Source of the DNA: Patiria pectinifera
Taxonomy: Eukaryota > Echinodermata > Asteroidea > Valvatida > Asterinidae
Direction of reading: 5' to 3'
DNA: 64,000 bases
Assembly (NCBI GenBank): GCA_029964075.1
Contig: CM057149.1
Coordinates: forward strand, 35,484,900-35,548,899
A model generated the notes under the pieces. It made no database searches, was not told the DNA's origin, and saw only the letters and a list, made by a program, of their open reading frames with translations. The position numbers were made by a program, and so were the translations under genes. Positions 1 through 12,900 of this stretch are shown here, piece after piece. Position 1 is the first letter of the stretch. Each line of letters begins with the position of its first letter.

Positions 1-28
1 TTTGACTTACCTTCATAAAATTCATGCC

Positions 29-407
29 AATAAGCCATTTGCGAGTGACCTATACCCTTTGGGATTTAAATTTGAAAAACGTCTGGTACATTGACTTGCT
101 GAGAATGCTTGGCACTTTTTAACTTTGAATTCTCCAGACCAAAGACGCTGTTGCCAATCACATGATTCGGGGCAAGCTCTTGCTTTACGTAAGAGACGCT
201 CAGCATCAATACATCGCTCACAATGGGTGAGAATGGCACAAAGACACCAGACCATTCCGGAGCTGGGGGTTGCTAGCATAAGGCTTGCCCCGAATCACGT
301 GATAAAGTAACGGTCTCTTTGGTTGGAAGAAAGTTAAAACGTGCAAAGCATTGGATTAAGTCAGCATTCCAGATTTTGTTTCAATTTAACTCGCAAATGG
401 CTTATAA
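29..407. repeat. Foldback (inverted-repeat) element in a DCAF1 intron
   Basis: The ends read as imperfect inverted copies: AATAAGCCATTTGCGAGT near 30-47 is matched in reverse complement near 389-406. Inner arms also pair, with GATTCGGGGCAAGC near 164 against GCTTGCCCCGAATC near 282. There is no coding frame of note. It looks like a non-autonomous foldback MITE; the superfamily is not identified. Confidence 0.6.
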
Positions 408-988
408 ACTGTGGAGTATCCTGACAACTTTTTTATACTAGAGTACAGATGTTAGACATGTCAGAAATCAACAAGCATCAGTGGTCCTTGATTGATCTTG
501 CTCAGAGTGAATATTCAAAATTTTTGTTTGGTACCTTTTGTTTCTCTTGGTTCTTGGTTGGTTCATCTCCTAAATACTCCGCGTGGGAGTTTATACAGGA
601 GACCAGAAACACCGGGGGCTAACCCCTTCTGCCAGTGTTGGGCTAGCTAGCTACTGAGTGTTTATTCAAACTAGCCCCAGTTGTTTTTAATAAGTGCATC
701 AAAGAAGTTCAATCAAATAGTCTTACTGCTTTTCACTTTCCAAGTAACTTTTTTTTGTCTTGTGCTGCCTACCTTTCATTTGTTGTCATTTTAATTTTTA
801 TATTTGATTGCCCATAGAAAGAGAATTTATGTCTCGGATGCAGATTTATGTTAGAGGTGGTGGAAGAAAAATCAATTTTTCAATAATAGAATTTTTTACA
901 TTGCTGGATTATTTTTTTTGGTGTCTGGTTATGCCAGTGCTCTACCTTACAATCGTCTTTGATCTTTTGATTTCTTTTTTCCCCCCAG
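408..988 (+). other. Intron sequence upstream of the first visible DCAF1 exon
   Basis: No gene or recognisable repeat was seen here. The stretch ends in a pyrimidine-rich tract and CAG acceptor (about 970-988) feeding the first visible DCAF1 exon. Confidence 0.5.
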
Positions 989-3900
989 TTGCTTGGTACG
1001 ATGTTTGAGAATGGAGCCATGGATATTGTCATGCATTACATCGACCTACAGAAGTCTGGGGATACACGGTTGACATTTGATGGTCTTAAGGTAAAATGAT
1101 TGATTTTCTTACAAAAAACAATATTTGTTGTTGTCGGGATAATTTCTTTTGAGTTGTTTTCTAAGCAGCTGTGTTGCCATCATTTTAAATTGGGGATGCC
1201 GTCGATGTGTGATAACAATGAATCATTTTACATACTAGTTAAAATGAGACTTATGTTACAAATCCTGAGTATTTGAAAAAAAAAAGCCATCAGGTTCAAC
1301 TCCCCCCCCCACCAACCTCAACAAACTTACCATAACCCTAATCCCCTAGGCCCTCTGGCTAGTAGGATGCAACCTCAATCCTGCAAAATCCTCCAATTGC
1401 CACCAAGAAAAAATTGGATTCATCCTCAATCCTCTAAAATCACCTGTTATTTCTTGAATTTAGTCTGTGGAGGGTGACCACTGCCTCAATCCTCCAAAAT
1501 GCTCTGTCAATTACTGCTATGGTTTGAGGCAGTGCAAATGGCGTTTCGAAGAAATGCAAGAAAACACAGGGCTGATTTATGCATGGCTGAACATAACCAA
1601 TGTAGGATATGGCCTACTGGCGTGACGTAATGCAACCTCCACTAAAAAGCGATACATCTTTGCCATTCATCCTCAATCCTCTAAAATCATCCGAAACAGG
1701 CAGGAGGATTTTGGAAGATTCAGGAGGGTTAGGGTTAAAAGGATATTTTAAATATCAGGATTTCCTCTCGCAATTCTCCAGTACTTGTCCTCGCTCATCT
1801 GCCACAAGAAGTTTGCAGTGGAGTTTGTGGAGCGGGGCGGCGTTCAGCAACTCCTCCAGGTTCACCGGCCGTCCATTGCAGCCACGGGGGTATCCATGTG
1901 CCTGTATTACCTGGCCTATAACGCCGATACCATGGAGAGAATATGCCTACTGCCTAACCAGGTTATCTCTAATCTCATTGGGTGAGTTGAGGGGCTAGTG
2001 GAAGGAAGGGAAAGGGTGGGTGCTGTGATTTCCTATTCCCAATCTTAAAGTTCCTGGAAAACGTAATTTTTTTGGATTACCAACCGTACCGTAGAAACAT
2101 GTTATTCCCCTACCCTGCTCCTTATAATAATAATAATAATAGCAGGCATTTATATAGCGCTTTAACGCCGCAACAAGGTATCAAAGGGCTTTACAATTAT
2201 TATTACCCCTGTTTCAATGGGCAAACACTCCTAAAAGCTTCTCAACTCCCTAGGGAGCATACACGGCCGGTAGGCAGCCATTTCGGCGCTCTTGTCACCA
2301 ACACTGCCCTCACAGGTACCCATCTACTCCTGGGTAGAGAGAAGGAATGAGTGACAAAGCGCCTTGCTCAAGGGCACACGCACCATGACCCCAGGCTGGA
2401 CTCGAACCCACAGCCTGCAGAATTACCCGCAGACCATAAACTCAATGCTCCAGACCACGTGGACACAGCACTCCTTTACATTGAGAAACGTTCCAAGGTG
2501 GTTGGTTGAGATCATTTGTCAAATTCATAATTCACAGAAAAGCTGCCATTGAAGGCACAAATTTTGTATTCCAGCAGTGCATTATGGGAAGACATTGAAG
2601 GTCGACATTGATTTGTAAACTTTGCCAAACATCGAGTCATTTTGCATTAGTAAACAAGAATTCCGAAAGTTTACGATTTGTTGGACGTACACTCTTAAAT
2701 TTGAAATTTATCACTGTGTATGATGAGTTTTCACCAACCAGGCTTTTGGAAGTAGTTTGTGCATATGTAATACTGCACATGAATAATGAAAACAGGAGAT
2801 GGCAGGCAGCATTTTGAAGAAGTTAAGCCTGGAGTTAAAAAGGGGTCTGTATTGTGAACCATCGCAATCAGCTTCCTGCCTATGCTCTGCGTGTGTCGCA
2901 TTATTTTGCCAGTCTTCTTGTAGCCACACCCCAATGTTCACATACTAACTCCTCCCGCTGTTTTCCCCTCCTCAGATATGCACTGTGGCTCCCAGAATGC
3001 TCACATGAGTCTTGGCCTAGCCACACCCCTATTTTCGTATACTAACTCCTCTGTTTTCCTCTCCTCAGATATGCCCTGTGGCTCTTAGAATCCTCCCATG
3101 AGTCTTGGCCTAGCCACTCCCCCATTTTCTTATGCTAACTCCTCACACTGTTTCCCTCTCCAGTTATGCCTTATGGCTACTAGAATGCTCCCACGAGTCA
3201 GGTCGCAGCCATGCCACTATGTTCTTCACCATGGCTTTCAGCTTCTGGACTGTCCTGGAACACTTTGACCAACAGGACGGGATCCGCAAACTCTTCAACA
3301 CAGTAAGAGAATACATGTTGATCTTTTAAAGACTACTTAATGCTTCATGCAAATTTCAGTGCAAGACGAATTTGTTGGAGTAACGGCGACTGTCACAACG
3401 AAACTGCAATTGTTGATATGAAATTTGCTTTGATTTCGCTTTCATGGGAACTATGAACTGGCCTTTAATCCTAATCTTCCTCAATCCTCCAAAGTCCTCT
3501 GGGCGCTTTCGGAGGATTGTGGAGGATTGAGGGCACATGGACATTCAGTATCGGTTGATTTTGGAGGATTGAGGATGAATGGTGTTTGAAGAAGAGGAGG
3601 ATTTTGGAGGATTGAGGCTGAATGCATATTGAGAGGCAGGGCTGTTGGAGGATTTTGAAGGATTGAGGCGCTGGGTATCCTTCATCTGAACATAAGTGCA
3701 CAATTTTGGAGGATTGAGGATGGTTCCTAGCAAAAACGGCCTCAGGGGCTAGGGTTAATCTCTTCTTTGCGTGGAGTTCTTTGCCATTTGTAAACACTTG
3801 TGTGATCAACAGCTTGAGCAAAAAAAAAAACACACAAAAAGAATTTGACACTGTGTGTCTGACCGATCAAAACTGACTTTGTGCTTTCATTTTGAGTGAG

Positions 3901-6900
3901 CACTTGTGTGTCTTATGTCGCCCTCTTGATTTTGCTAAAATTCAGAACAAATCAAAAGTGAAACATTTGGGTCGTTTTTCTGTTTCTGATCAGATGAGCA
4001 CCCTGAACATCTTGAACCTGGAAGACCAAGGCATGCTGCTGAGCGACGACGACGTCTTTGCCAGCCGGCAGACCGTCAAACACACCTGCCTGACCCTCAA
4101 GAAGTACTTTGAGACCCACCTGGCTGTCAGGGTGGATAGCATCAAGAGGGCTTACTCCAAGAACCAAGGCCTGATGCCGCCGGACGGTACGCCCCCCTTC
4201 AAGGTGGGAAAGAATTCCTTAACATCTTGCTGAGTATTGCGAGCATTTTACCCTACTATTTGATCAGTCACAGACAGTGAGAAATTCAATCCATGTCCCC
4301 TGCCATAACTTATACAGAGGCTAGACACCAACAGTCAAATCAAATTTCTTGTAGTCACTGTGACTAGTCAAATTCCATCAACAGACAAAAGCTAGTACCT
4401 GGTAGGCACAGCTGGCTTATCAATCACCTACAGTCAAAACATAGCTGTTTCAAGTTACATAAACAGTCACCGGCAGTCAATCCTGCTTCATGTAGGCAGG
4501 GACCACTCAAAAGTCACTTTGATTTATTTTGACTGCTGGGATAGGTTTTGTTGAGTTTGTCATCCAGAGAGGGAGGGGAACATGGCCATTTGCATGTGAT
4601 TGTAGACTTGTATGCAAATACCTCAATCGTGTGTCTCAGCTACTAGTGTTGAGACTGAGTAAGAGTTGTTAGTTGCAGAGGTTGAGAATGAGGCTGATTC
4701 ATTCTTCTTGTTTATACTCAAGTTGGAATCTGATTCGGAGTCCCCTGAAATTTGATGTAAAAAACAAGAGTCGTGGCATTACTCATCTTTTTGAAATAAT
4801 CCTTAATTCTGGCCCACAAATGTGCCCACATACTCAAACAGTCAATATTTTGAGTTGAACCAAAACAAACCCCAAGATAAAATGTGTGGTTGGACTACAT
4901 TGAAGAAAACTGTTGATTTTGTAATGATTTAAAATGGTTGAATCACAACCCTACAAAAGTACTTAAGATCCCATGGCTCATGAGGATGTTTTTCTCCAGG
5001 CCATCACGGTGACCGCGGAGAGTACCAGTGAACACATGGAGACCATGCTGGAGGAGGCACCGCCCAACATGCACTGGAAACCGGTGAAGGTGTTCCTTAG
5101 GATTGATGGAGTCAAGCTTCTGCTGCAGATCATTGCAATGGCTAATGAGTGGAAGAACTATAGCGGCAGGTTAGTGCAGTTCCTAGATCTGTTGGCTTTT
5201 TAACTTGGAATGTTCTGGAATTCTTCTAAAATCAATGGTAACTGAGTCCTACTTTTCTTAACCAGTTCACGCCGGGATTAATTTGAAATTGACTGGACCC
5301 AGGCGCGAGATTGTTTTTCATGAACCTCGATGCCAGACGGGTTCAGGCCGTCATCTGGATATTTCCAGCCTCACTCGTTGTGTGTTTGTCCATCATCCAT
5401 TCCGAATACCGCAAATCTTTGCTTGAATACACGTCATCTGACTTGAACTGGTTAAGCCTAACCCCCTAGGCCCTTTTAGCTAGGAACCATTCTCAAACCT
5501 GCAAACTCCTCCAATTGTCACCATGTAAAAATTGGATGCAGCCCCAATCCTCCAAATTCATCCGTTATTTCTTGAATTTGTTCAATGAAGGGGTGACCAT
5601 TGCCTCAATCCTTCAAAATTCTCCAAAATGGGTTGAGGCAGTGCCGATGACATTCAGAAGCAGTGCGGATGATATCAAGCATAATGCAAGGTTTAATTAT
5701 GCAATTATGTACAGCCTTCGAACTTGACACAATGCATCCTCCAAAATCGACCGACACGTTTATGCCATTCAGCCTCATTCCTCCAAAATCCAGAAGCCAT
5801 GAATGATGTCGATTTGTAGGAATAGGTTGCACCTTTATTTGGTATTCAGTTTATATTGGTTTATGCATGTCCTGCTTCAAGGAACCTGACCAAGATGGCG
5901 GAAGGCCTAAACAGAATTTAATGGTTTTTTTTTTAATTATTTTTTTTAAATATTTTGTCCTCTAATAGGGCAGACGCCATTCGGGCAGCGCTAGACGTCC
6001 TAGCCGTCATCACCGTGACGACCAAGGGCCAATTGCAACTGTGCGACCAGGTTGACCTGCCTGATAACGTGTCTTCCGTCGGAATGAGGTAAGTTTGGTG
6101 ACACGGGATGAGAGACTACTGAATTTGTGTTGTGGTAACTGTCAGATTCCCAGATTGTACCAGCAGATGCACAGTTAATAGATCAACATATCTCCATTGC
6201 TGCCAGAGAAGGGAGACACGTACGCCACCCCTTGGACTGGCAACAAGCCAATGAAAACATAGGAGAGGTTGTAACTTGGGCGCTGTTCTTGTGGGATTGC
6301 TGGCTTGGGCTTCTGGGTGCTGATGTTCTTGTAGCCGTTGAATGTGAGGGATGCCTTGATGTGATGGAGCTCTTGTTGGAGATGGGCTTGGTCGCAGGTG
6401 TTGTAGGGTCGGCGAAGTAGGGTGTTGCTGACCACGGACTTAAAAGCGTAGGTGGTGGAAGGATGTGCTGTGTCGGTAGCGGTCGGTGTGCGTTGGCTTG
6501 CGGTGAACGGTGTGGGAGATGGAGCCATCAGGTTGCCGGGTGACTTGGACATCGAGGACAGCTATGGTGTTGTTCTGTTCTTGCTCCATGGTGAACTTGA
6601 TGAGTGGGTGCTGCTGGTTGATGTGGTCGAGGAAGGTGTGGAGTTCCTCAGTGCCGTGTGGCCAAACTACGAAAGGTGTCATCCACATAGCGTAGCCACA
6701 AATCTGGTTTTAAGTCTGCTGCCTCAATGGTGATTATCTCGAACTCTTCCATGAACAAATTGTCAGTGTTGTTTCTAGAAGTGTTCTTCAGTTATGAGAC
6801 ATCTGAAGTTGTTATTGGGAAAACTTCGAGCTGAAGTTCTTGCAACATCTCGTTGTCTTCTCTTGGTGATTGTCAGTGTTGTTTCTGGAACTGTTCTTCA

Positions 6901-9900
6901 GTTATGGGTCATCAGAAGTTGTTGTCAGGAAAACTTTGGTGGAAGTTCTTGCAACATCTCGTTGTCTTCTCACGGTGATTCTCAGTGTTGTTTCTGTAAC
7001 TGTTCTTCAGTTATGAGACATCAGAAGTTGTTGGGAAAACTTTGAGTGGAAGTTCTTGCAACATCTCGTTGTCTTCTCATGGTGATTGTCAGTGCTGTTT
7101 CTGGAACTGTTCTTCAGTTATGAGACATCAGAAGTTGTTGTCGGGAAAACTTTGGATGGAAGTTCTTGCAACATCTTGTTGTCTTCTCTTGGTGATTGTC
7201 AGTGCTGTTTCTGGAACTGTTCTTCAGTTATGAGACGTCAGAAGTTGTTGTCAGGAAAACTTTGGGTGGAAGTTCTTGCAACATGTGGTTGTCTTCTCGT
7301 GGGGATTGTGAGTGCTGTTTCTGGAACTGTTCTTCAGTTATGAGACATCAGAAGTTGTTGTCGGGAAAACTTTGGGTGGAAGTTCTTGCAACATCTGGTT
7401 GTCTTCTCGTGGTGATTGTCAGTGCTGTTTCTGGAACTGTTCTTCAGTTATGAGACATCAGAAGTGTTGTTTCTTTGGGGCATTTTTGCTTGAATGTCGT
7501 CTTTCCGTAGATGCCAGATGTCTTAAGAATGCCCTTCACCTTACATTGGTTGGCTTTCAACTGTCTTAGTTTCTTCTGCTGTCGAGAGATGGAAATAAAT
7601 TATAGTCTCAGGTTATGAACTAGCATCTGCAAAGTTCGTCTTTCTGCCCTGTTTATTTGAATCAAGTTTGCCTTGTTTATTTGATGAGTTGCTATTTCTT
7701 CTCACCACTGTGACCTTTGACCTTTCACGGCAGCGTCATCAATGGCATGGCTGAGGGTGAGATACTACAGGACGCAGCGGTTCAGAAGGCAGCGTTGCAA
7801 GTCATCATCAACTCTGTCTGTGGGCCCTGCTCCAAGGTAAGACTACTCCTGGTCCAAGACTAGGTGAAAACAGTCAACAGCAGCGGTAGTTGGCCCTATC
7901 GAAGAAATGAATCAAAATCAGTCTATGGAAATTCCGAGCATACCTCATGCGTACCGTATTCAAATTAATGCATGAGTGTGAGGCGTGCTCTGAACATCTT
8001 GGGTCCACACTGTCAAAATTCCCAAGACTGGATTTGATTCATCTTGTTGAAAGCGCCCCCTCAGCCACATAGGTTTGACTGCATTTTTTTTAAACTGAAA
8101 CCAAAACCAAAAATCCCAAACTGTAGAAGATTTGGTTTGAAAAGATGTGAAGGATGTCAGTATAGGCAGTATTGATTGATCACAAGTCAACACAGGTCCT
8201 TCTCAAGCCAACCAGTCAACTCACACACTCATTTCACTGAACTTTTGCAAAGACATTCCTTTGTTAATTATTATTATTAATCATTTCTCGTAATAAAACA
8301 AAGGATTCCTCAAAAGTACTATAAGCACTGTAGTTCGAAAGCCTGGAGAAACCGGTAGAGAGAAGACAATGAGAAGAAGTTACAGTTTTAGAGGTGGGAG
8401 GAAAAGCCCGGAAGAATATTCTGGGGAAAACCCACGGAATCAGGTAGGGACTGAAAACCCAATCCACATATTGGCCCAGGCGGGGGCCGAACCCGGGTCA
8501 GAGCGGTGGAAGGCGAGGAAAGTACCGCTACGCCAACCTGTTATTGTCCACGCCCTGGTTACTTGTGACTGGAATTGCGAATAGATTTGTGATTAATTTG
8601 CGACAGGACTTGTGATGTACTTGTAATCTATCACAAGTTATGGTTCAAAAGTGATAGAACTTTGTTTAACCCGTTAGTGACTGTAGCGCCCGAAACTGCA
8701 GTGCCTATTACTGTACTGCCTGAACCCCCCCTCCCCCAAGCACTCTATGATATTATTGATTCTTCAGTGGATAAACACAATGTAATACAATGTACTACAG
8801 TTGCCAATGGGTTAAATCCACTTCATAACTCATTATTTGGAAATGTTTAATAGGTAGTGTTTTATTTTTCTGATGTGGTTGAAAGTTTTTGCTCTTTCTT
8901 TTGGTATTTTGATGACATTTTTCCTCATCCACCAATCCCAGCTGGGCGTGACGGTCAGTCGTTTTGCAGAGGGCAGTGCCAGGAGAAATCGGACGGCGCT
9001 GCGGACCAGCAGTGATGTCACAGAGAAGATGTGGGACTGTGTCCGGAGTAACAATGGCATCAGGGTGAGTTCAAGCCAAAACGATGGTTTAACCCTGCTC
9101 TCTTGGCATTATTAGTGGGAACCATCCATGAGGGTTCCCAGCCAATTGTCCTCATAATTGATACATATTCTCAGCGAACCAACTGTTTGCCTTATTTTCC
9201 AGACTCTTCTGAGCCTTCTGACCATCAAGACACCCATCACTGAGGCTGATTACATCCGTGCACTAAGCTGCAAAGCCCTGTGTGGCCTGTCCAAGAGTGA
9301 GGTGGTCAGGCAGATCGTCAGTAAACTCCCGCTGTTCTCAAGCGGCCAACTACAAGGTCAGAAGACAATATTTTGATATGGAGGATTTGGGGCTAGTTAG
9401 AATTGATACATACCCTTACTTTTTCTAGGCAATAATAGCATATCAACCCACACAGCAGTCAATAGTCTCAATATATTGCCCTCACAATTGAAACATATTC
9501 CCATTATATTGCCCTCAAAAATTGAGCTAAAGACATTTTGGAGATGATCTAATCAACAGGTTCTCTGAGCTAGGGCCCTGTTGCAACACATGCACAGGCT
9601 TTTAGAGAAGCCAACCAATCTCAAAAAGAACAAGGAACAAAACATATGTTGTGGATCTGAAGGGAGAAATAGTCTCCATAATTAATGCAACAGGAAAACT
9701 TGGAACAAATAGGAAGGAATGTGTATTTTGAATGAAGGATTTATGGTAGGTAATACCCTCATCAAAATTGTAATTAGGAAGCTTTCGCTGTTACTGTAGT
9801 TCATTAATAATTAGTTAATTCTCTGAAAAAATATGACGATTGGCAGGATGGCAAAACTTGTTAAACCGAATTTAATGTACTTCCCTGCAGTACTTGTGAA

Positions 9901-9968
9901 GGAGCCAGTCTTACAAGACAAACAGTCAGAACACTTGAAGTTCTGCAGGTACGCTTCAGAGCTCATTG
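989..9968 (+). CDS. DCAF1: DCAF1 N-terminal helical (ARM-like) exons
   Basis: Ten exons: 989-1090, 1782-1981, 3164-3302, 3994-4203, 5000-5169, 5969-6088, 7734-7836, 8942-9064, 9203-9356 and 9891-9968. They encode recognisable DCAF1 stretches such as [73 protein letters not shown] and [11 protein letters not shown]. In the family this part is a helical ARM/HEAT-like scaffold that contributes to substrate and partner binding. Donor and acceptor phases agree at every junction; for example exon 2 ends GG and exon 3 starts T to complete a Gly codon. The exon at 8942 carries a basic Arg-rich stretch ([10 protein letters not shown]). The third exon is preceded by decoy copies of its own acceptor, described separately. 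Confidence 0.93.
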
Positions 9969-12900
9969 GTAAGTTACTGTGTTATTTCATGTGCATTTTT
10001 TTCAGTTCAGAAAGTCACATACTCTTGGCTCATCCCCTGTCCAAAGCCACCTCCAAGGGGGCATTTTCAATCCGGCTTTTGTCCATCGTGTATATGTAGG
10101 TTTATTCTCAACTAATCTAGTGAGGGTTTGTGGTAACACTATGTGGAAGAATCTCTTTTGAGAAGAAGTGTGGTTCTGAAAAGAACCATGTGGTTGTGAA
10201 ATGCGACGTTCCGATCAGTATGGTCTTATCATCTTTTCTCCTGAAGACGATCAGAGCATACTGATTGGAATGTTGAGTTTCACAACCAACCGTTTTTTTT
10301 CAGAACCACACATCTTCTCAAAAGAGATTCTTTCACATGGTGTTACCCCAAACCCTCACCAGTTTTTACTACCGCTGTGCAAAGTTTCAAATCTTATTTC
10401 TAATCTAATCGCCCAGCTATGTATAATTTGTTATACCACAAGGGCGGATCCAGAACACAATTTTTTTTTGGGGGGGGGGCCAAAAAAAAAATGGATCCCC
10501 ATAAAGTGGGTTCCAAAAATTACAGTCCTAAGGGGTTTAGCCCTTTTAAAATAAATCTTCAAATTTTTTTGGGATTCTTAGATGCTCTGTGGTGATCTGA
10601 GGAGGTCTGAGCAGCAAAAGCCATTTTTTTTTTTTGAGGAAAAGATGGGTGTACGCACGAGCTGCCTGCCTTTATTTTCTTTTTTTTCGGGGCATGGCCC
10701 TGTCCCCCGGATCCGCCCTGTTATGCCTCTGCTCCTTCAATTTTGCCCATATGGCTAATTCAAACATAAGTAACTATCACTGCCTTCACAGGTGTCTATA
10801 GGGAGAAGACGCTTAAGGTAAAGTATCTAGCCCAAGGACACACCACTACCCCACAGGCTAGACTCAAGCCCTCCATCTACAGAATTACTCTCAAGATAGT
10901 TTGTTAGACACCAGTACACAAGGCCACAGCACTCAACTCTACAGACATCTCCATATTTTTTTTTAGATATTTTTGTATTTTCTTTGTTTTGTGTTCACAG
11001 AGCGAGTAACAGGCAAGCCCATGTCTCTAGGCAGTGATGCTACCCTGTCCAAGCTCCACAAAGCCAACATCGTAGCCCAAACCAAGATAACCTACTCCCA
11101 AAAGGAACTGCTGCAGCTGATCCATAGTCACCTCGTCTCTCAAGGTTGGTTCTCAGAATTTTGTGCTTAACCCCTTCCTGTGAAATTTTCAAAATAGCCT
11201 GAGTTTACATGCTTTATACTGAGTTGTCTCAAACTGTAATACTTTGCAATGTTGCACTCTTATTACTTTTTGAGTGAAATTTGCAATCGGTCAGACAGGT
11301 ATGCTGATACTGTCCAGTTGGAGAATGCAAACCCTTATCTGCAAAGACTCGCAATGAAACGATTTGGATGCTGCTTCGTTTCTTGTCAGAGGATTAGTGT
11401 GGCTTTGCATGGAGAACACTGGCTGCTTGCCACTGTAGGAATGTCCAGAGTTGTAGTCAAGTCAATCACAAGACAATCACAAGACAATCACAAGACAATC
11501 ACAAGACATTCACAAGACATTCACAAGATAATCACAAGTCACTCACAAGTCAATCACAAGACATTCACAAGACAATCACATGTCAATCACATGTCGCTCT
11601 CAAGACAATCACAAGAGAATTACTAGTCAATCACAAGTCAATCACATGTCAATCACAAGACAATCATGATAAACCCTTCAGTCTTTTTGTCAAAATGGAA
11701 GTGTTTTTAAGAGGATGTCTTAGAACAAACAGGACATAACATTATAAAAAAATTCTTATCAAAATTCTACATAAAAGGCTTTAAAAATTAACAAGTATAA
11801 GCATGCAGGTTTGGCATCAAGAAAAATTGCTGTAAAACCAGCTTTCTTTCTCCTATGCATAGCCTAGAATCCATAGGCAAGTAGTTTGAATGCCAAATGG
11901 TTTTTATTTATAAATCAAAATTTCTCTTTGTTCTTATTCACCTTTATGACAGGTCTTGGTGACACAGCGAACGCTTTGACCCGTGAAGCCAACTTACCAA
12001 AGAGCACCTCGGCAAGTGTGATGACCTCTGGTCTGTCTTACACCTCCAGTACCTTACTCACCCCTGCTTCTGCAATGGTATGTTCCTTGCTACTCTGAAC
12101 TTTACTTCTTCTCAGTGTTCATTGGTGTGTTATCGGGCAGTTTTCTTTGGTTCAGTCCAAGATGCAAATGGGAGGGGGGTTTGGAGAGGGAGGGGTATGA
12201 TTTTTTTTACAGATTGTCAGATTGTGCCAAGATGACGTTTGTTTAAATTTGGCTCCCATTTGTTAATTTTGCTTAACTCAATATTTTGTATTACTGGGTG
12301 TTGAAAACAGTTTTTTAAACCCAACAAATTTGTGTAAACATACATTTATACAAGATTTTGTTGTAGTAATACATAAAATGTGGATATAATTTTTCTGTCA
12401 AAGTCACAAAATTTCCTAAATGCATTTCATGAAATACAATTGTTACTCAACCCTAATCCTCAAGGGTATTGTGGCTAGAAACCCTACCAAACAGAGCAAC
12501 ATGCAACACTTGTCTAACTGACAAGCCTGGCCAGTGTAGCAAGATCCATCAGGCAAAAAGTCTCAAGGCCCAACTGCCTCAGGGTCTGTGGTCCCCCAAC
12601 TCAGCAGGATACAACTGTGGCATTGTTCAATGGGACTAGCTCTCATTGTCTCAGAAGCAGCCGTTTATGCACTGGTGCTGGTAGCATTTTCCATCAAAGT
12701 GCACCAGATTTTCCCCCTGATGCACTGTGCTGCATCTGGCAGGGTTAGGGTTAGGTTTAAAGGGAAAATACAACATTTGCAAACATCACAAAACGAAATG
12801 ATCAGATTGTCACAAAATACCTTACTGGATTGTTAGGGAATGACAGTCTTAAGCATCCTGTAAAATCGTGGCTCCTGGTGTGCTGACATTTTCAAGAAAA

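Noticed and set aside
2976..3163. Extra DCAF1 exons at 2976 and 3069
   Set aside because: Both copies reach a stop within about 25 codons and have no usable donor in frame; they are degraded duplicates of the true exon start.
11458..11668. Array of regulatory sites
   Set aside because: A simple 11-bp tandem repeat with drifting units and no supporting context.
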